Origin: Lachnospiraceae bacterium
GTDB taxonomy: Bacteria > Bacillota > Clostridia > Lachnospirales > Lachnospiraceae
Direction of reading: 5' to 3'
Length of the DNA stretch: 8,216 nt
NCBI GenBank assembly: GCA_900770535.1
Contig: CAAHDV010000085.1
Coordinates: 1-8,216 of the forward strand
The notes under the pieces were generated by a model. That model did no database searches. It saw nothing but the letters and a program-made list of their open reading frames with translations, and was not told the origin of the DNA. Positions 5,282 through 8,216 of this stretch are shown here, piece after piece. The position numbers and the translations under genes are program-made. Numbering within the stretch: position 1 is the stretch's first letter; the number at the start of each line of letters is the position of its first letter.

Positions 5282-6418
5282 ATGAGTTACATTATTTCTG
5301 AAGACGGCAAGGAGCTTTTAAAAGATGTCCGTGATTTCTGTGTGAACGAAGTCAAAGAGCAGGTAAAGGAATACGATATTTCCGGTGAATGGCCAAAGGA
5401 GATTTACGATCAGGCCATCGAGATGCAGCTTCACATGATGGATGTGCCGGAAGAGTACGGCGGACTTGGCCTGGATCATATGGATCAGGCAGCCATCGTA
5501 GAGCAGATTGCCTGGGCGGATGCCGGTGTGGCAGTTACTTTAAACGGTAACGGACTGGCTTTAAAACCGGTACTTCTGGCAGGCAATGAAGAGCAGAAAC
5601 AGAAATGCTGCGATATTATCATCAACGGAGGTTTTGGTTCTTTCGCACTGACCGAGCCGAACGCGGGATGTGACGCGGGAGCAGGAAAAACTACCGCAGT
5701 CCGCGAGGGCGATGAGTATGTATTAAATGGAAGAAAGTGCTTTATCACCAACGCCAGCGTGGCAGATTTCTTTGTAGTGACTGCCATGACCGCAAAGGAT
5801 CAGGGAACTAAAGGCATTTCCGCTTTCCTGGTATATAAAGGAACCCCGGGCTTAAGCGTCGGAAACCATGAGAACAAGATGGGTATCCGCTGCTCTACCA
5901 CCAGTGATGTGATTCTGGAGGATGTGAGAATTCCGGCAGAGAACCGTCTGGGTGAGGAGGGAACCGGATTCATTACCGCTATGAAGACTCTGGATCTGGC
6001 ACGTACCTGGTGCGCAGTCATCGGTGTCGGCGTAGCACAGAGATGTATCGATGAGGCAGTGGCTTATTCCAAACAGAGAGTACAGTTCGGAAAGCCGATC
6101 TGCAAGAATCAGGCAATTCAGTTCAAGATTGCGGACATGGAGATCCGTACCGAGGCTTCCAGACAGCTGATCGCGCACTCCATCCGTCTGGCAGACATGG
6201 GACTTCCGTTCAGCAAAGAGTCAGCAGCAGCCAAATGCTTCGCAGGTGATTCTGTGATGCAGACCGCTATCGATGCCGTACAGATTCTGGGCGGTTACGG
6301 TTACAGCCGTGAGTATCCGGTAGAAAAACTCATGCGCGACGCGAAGATCTTCCAGATCTTTGAGGGAACCAATGAGATCCAGCGTATGGTAGTCGGCAGA
6401 GCCGTGATTGGAAAGTAA
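5282..6418 (+). CDS. Acyl-CoA dehydrogenase (enoyl-CoA reductase partner of EtfBA)
   Basis: This FAD flavoprotein of 378 residues has the normal length of short-chain acyl-CoA dehydrogenases and interconverts acyl-CoA and 2-enoyl-CoA, passing electrons to or from ETF. The N-terminal helical domain runs to about 118. The first family signature is FALTEPNAGCDAG at 121-133, with Cys130 where Ser or Thr is usual. FITNAS (154-159) contacts flavin, and QILGGYGYSREYPVEKLMRDAK (334-355) is the second signature. The catalytic base is E361 in FEGTNEIQR. AAGGAGG at 5266-5272 gives an excellent start at 5282. The genes for etfB and etfA follow directly, implying a complex like Bcd-EtfAB (butyryl-CoA) or acryloyl-CoA reductase. 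The permease neighbour favours a role in lactate metabolism, for example acryloyl- or crotonyl-CoA reduction; the true substrate cannot be read from the sequence. Confidence 0.92.
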   Translation: MSYIISEDGKELLKDVRDFCVNEVKEQVKEYDISGEWPKEIYDQAIEMQLHMMDVPEEYGGLGLDHMDQAAIVEQIAWADAGVAVTLNGNGLALKPVLLAGNEEQKQKCCDIIINGGFGSFALTEPNAGCDAGAGKTTAVREGDEYVLNGRKCFITNASVADFFVVTAMTAKDQGTKGISAFLVYKGTPGLSVGNHENKMGIRCSTTSDVILEDVRIPAENRLGEEGTGFITAMKTLDLARTWCAVIGVGVAQRCIDEAVAYSKQRVQFGKPICKNQAIQFKIADMEIRTEASRQLIAHSIRLADMGLPFSKESAAAKCFAGDSVMQTAIDAVQILGGYGYSREYPVEKLMRDAKIFQIFEGTNEIQRMVVGRAVIGK

Positions 6419-6450
6419 GACAGGAAAGACATAGCAGGAGGATATAGAAT

Positions 6451-7236
6451 ATGGATATTCTGGTATTTGTAAAACAGGTTCCGGATGACAGCGTGGAGAT
6501 CCATCTGGACGGGGCTGGCGTACCGGCAGTAAAAGATGTAGAGAAGGTAACCAACGCGTTTGATACTTACGCACTGGAGCTTGCAGCCCGCTACACCGAG
6601 GCAAATGGCGGTGAGGTGACTGTGGCAGCCATCGGTACCGAGGACTGCACCAGCATGATGAAGAATCTGCTGGCAGTTGGCGCAAAAAAAGCATACTTAT
6701 TCAAAGATGATGTTTTCGCAGGCGCAGATGAGGGCGCGGTTGCGGCTTATCTGGCAAAGGCAGTAAAGAAATGCGAAGCAGAGAACGGTCAGCCCTACGG
6801 CATGATTCTCTGCGGCAAGGAATCCACCGATGAGATCAGCGGCCAGGTTGGCGCACGTCTGGCAGAAATCCTGGGAACCGGATTTGTATCCAGCGTGATC
6901 GAGGTAGAGCCGCAGGAGGAAGGCCTTGTGGCAAAGCAGGAGACTGAGGAAGGCTACATCCGCTACAGCGTGGCACAGCCGGCAGTCTTCACCATTGCAA
7001 AACCAGCTTATGATCCGCGTTATCCAAACATCAAGGCAAAGCTGGCAGCCAGAAAAGCCGTGGTTCCGGTATTTACCGCAGCAGACGCAGATGTTTCCAA
7101 AGAAGAAGCAAAAGTATCCTTAAAGAGCTACAGTGAGCCGCCGAAGAGAACGGCAGGTGTTCGCATCAAAGAAAAAGAAGCAGCAGAAGCTGTCCGCAAG
7201 GCAATGGAAAAAATGCTTCAGGATAAGGCATTGTAA
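6451..7236 (+). CDS. etfB: Electron transfer flavoprotein beta subunit
   Basis: EtfB pairs with EtfA to form the soluble flavoprotein that exchanges electrons with the acyl-CoA dehydrogenase encoded just upstream; in anaerobes such complexes may bifurcate electrons from NADH to enoyl-CoA and ferredoxin. The 261-residue protein has the usual size and opens with the family start MDILVFVKQVPD. Other hallmarks are NAFDTYALELA (35-45), the nucleotide/flavin loop CGKESTDEISGQVGARLAE (121-139) and PAVFTIAKPAYDPRYPNIKAKLAARK (177-202). The loop reads DEISGQVG where many Bcd-type EtfBs read DGDTAQVG, a departure that may mark a separate subgroup. AGGAGG at 6436-6441 lies nine bases before ATG. It begins 32 bp after the dehydrogenase and is followed by etfA after 14 bp. 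Whether it bifurcates is not shown. Confidence 0.94.
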   Translation: MDILVFVKQVPDDSVEIHLDGAGVPAVKDVEKVTNAFDTYALELAARYTEANGGEVTVAAIGTEDCTSMMKNLLAVGAKKAYLFKDDVFAGADEGAVAAYLAKAVKKCEAENGQPYGMILCGKESTDEISGQVGARLAEILGTGFVSSVIEVEPQEEGLVAKQETEEGYIRYSVAQPAVFTIAKPAYDPRYPNIKAKLAARKAVVPVFTAADADVSKEEAKVSLKSYSEPPKRTAGVRIKEKEAAEAVRKAMEKMLQDKAL

Positions 7237-7250
7237 GGAGGAAACCGCAG

Positions 7251-8216
7251 ATGAAAGTACTGGTATATATTGAGACAAAAGAAGGAAGCCCGGTACAGGG
7301 AAGCCTGGAGCTTCTGACCGCCGCAAAGGAACTGGGAGAAACCCTGGCGGTTGCGGTAGAGGATAAAGATGCCGCAGAGAAGGCAGCAGCTCTTGGCGCA
7401 AAGGTTACGGTATTAAAGACCGGAGATGCTTCTGAGGATGCACAGACTGCAGCCTTAGAGGGATACATCAGGGAAACTCAGCCGGAGCTGGTTCTGTTTT
7501 CCGGCACCCAGATCGGAAAAGACCTGGCACCGCGCCTGGCACAGCGTTTCGGCGCAGGCTGTGTGACCGATGTAACCGCAATTGAGAAAGCCGGAGAGGG
7601 TGTGGAGTTTGTACGCCCGGCATACGGCGGAACCGTTCTGGAGCGCCTGGCAGTGTCCGGACCGGTTCAGTTCGCAACGGTCCGCAGCGGAAGCTTTGCA
7701 AAGCCGGAGGCAGCAGAGGGCAGTGTGGAAGAAAAAGACGCGCCGGTAGCAGCAGAAGCATTGAAGGCAAAAGTGATTGACGCGGCAAAAGAGATTGCGG
7801 AGGCCGTTGACCTGGAAGGTGCGGATGTTATCGTAACCGGAGGACGCGGCATGGGTGACGCAGAAGGCTTTAAGCTGGTAGAAGAGCTGGCAGCGCTGCT
7901 TGGTGGCGTAGTCGGCGCATCCCGTCCGGCCATCGAGGAGGGCTGGGCATCCCGTGCCCATCAGGTAGGACAGTCCGGCAAGATTGTTGCGCCGAAGCTG
8001 TATATCGCCTGCGGTGTATCCGGAGCCATGCAGCATGTATCCGGCATCATGGGATCCAAATATATTGTAGCCATCAACAAAGATGAGGCTGCTTCCATCT
8101 TTGATATCGCGGATGTAGGAATTGTGGGAGATGTCAAAGAAATCATTCCTCTTCTGATGGAAGAGATTAAAAACCGCAAAAAAAAATTTTGTTTTGGGGG
8201 GGGCGCCCTTTTTTAA
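7251..8216 (+). CDS. etfA: Electron transfer flavoprotein alpha subunit (3' end unreliable)
   Basis: EtfA carries the mobile FAD domain and docks with EtfB and the dehydrogenase. The N-terminal half (1-about 185) is the Rossmann-like ETF fold. The C-terminal FAD domain shows VTGGRGMGD (195-203), GASR (222-225), HQVGQSGKIVAPKLYIACGVSGAMQH (237-262), IVAINKD (272-278) and ADVGIVGD (287-294). At about 310-320 residues it lacks the N-terminal ferredoxin-like domain of longer EtfA proteins such as LctC and CarE of Acetobacterium, and so looks like the short Bcd-type partner. AAGGAGG at 7235-7241 supports the ATG. The final residues after EEIKNRK (304-310) read KKFCFGGGALF and come from homopolymer runs at the window end; the real protein probably stops close to residue 310. 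The stop at 8214-8216 should not be trusted. Confidence 0.92.
   Translation: MKVLVYIETKEGSPVQGSLELLTAAKELGETLAVAVEDKDAAEKAAALGAKVTVLKTGDASEDAQTAALEGYIRETQPELVLFSGTQIGKDLAPRLAQRFGAGCVTDVTAIEKAGEGVEFVRPAYGGTVLERLAVSGPVQFATVRSGSFAKPEAAEGSVEEKDAPVAAEALKAKVIDAAKEIAEAVDLEGADVIVTGGRGMGDAEGFKLVEELAALLGGVVGASRPAIEEGWASRAHQVGQSGKIVAPKLYIACGVSGAMQHVSGIMGSKYIVAINKDEAASIFDIADVGIVGDVKEIIPLLMEEIKNRKKKFCFGGGALF
8178..8216. other. Probable sequencing or assembly artefact at contig end
   Basis: The last 39 bases consist almost wholly of homopolymers: A9 (8178-8186), T4, G, T4, G8 (8196-8203), CGCCC, T6 and AA. This differs sharply from the preceding coding sequence and gives EtfA a tail unlike its family. It fits low-quality read ends at a contig edge. 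Confidence 0.65.

Overview
The window reads as chromosomal DNA from an anaerobic Firmicute, most likely a gut-type Clostridium relative of the Lachnospiraceae sort. This is inferred from gene content (lactate permease, acyl-CoA dehydrogenase with short EtfB/EtfA), the very strong AGGAGG ribosome sites and the moderate GC with many CTG, CCG and GGA codons; no rRNA or other marker is present to fix the taxon. All genes lie on the + strand.

Left block (1-3153) is one apparent operon: an isoaspartyl dipeptidase (IadA) paralog that has lost about 226 internal codons in frame, an intact IadA, a seven-helix membrane diguanylate cyclase with an intact GGDEF motif, and an 84-residue stand-alone Smr-domain protein that overlaps the cyclase by ATGA. 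The block ends in a 21-bp hairpin followed by T5, a clear intrinsic terminator.

Middle (3154-3648) has no convincing protein gene. It holds a GntR-like palindrome (CTTGTCGACAAG in a 26-bp dyad), a nine-codon mini-ORF, an AT-rich imperfect hairpin, a small dyad, a good sigma-70 promoter (TTGAAC-17-TATAAT) and a 5' leader of roughly 110 nt with a second perfect 12-bp palindrome.

Right block (3649-8216) is a second operon: an LctP-type lactate permease, a strong intercistronic hairpin, an acyl-CoA dehydrogenase, then etfB and etfA. The logical reading is uptake of lactate (or a related 2-hydroxyacid) tied to reduction of an enoyl-CoA by a dehydrogenase/electron-transfer-flavoprotein complex, such as acryloyl-CoA or crotonyl-CoA reduction. 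No lactate dehydrogenase, racemase, CoA-transferase or dehydratase is seen, so the pathway cannot be settled from this window.

The last ~40 bases are a string of homopolymers (A9, T4, G8, T6) that gives EtfA an unnatural tail. They look like sequencing or assembly error at a contig end. Nothing here is clearly a new defence or mobile system. The points most worth checking are the in-frame IadA deletion, the pairing of a c-di-GMP synthase and Smr protein with IadA, and the regulatory DNA in front of the lactate permease.
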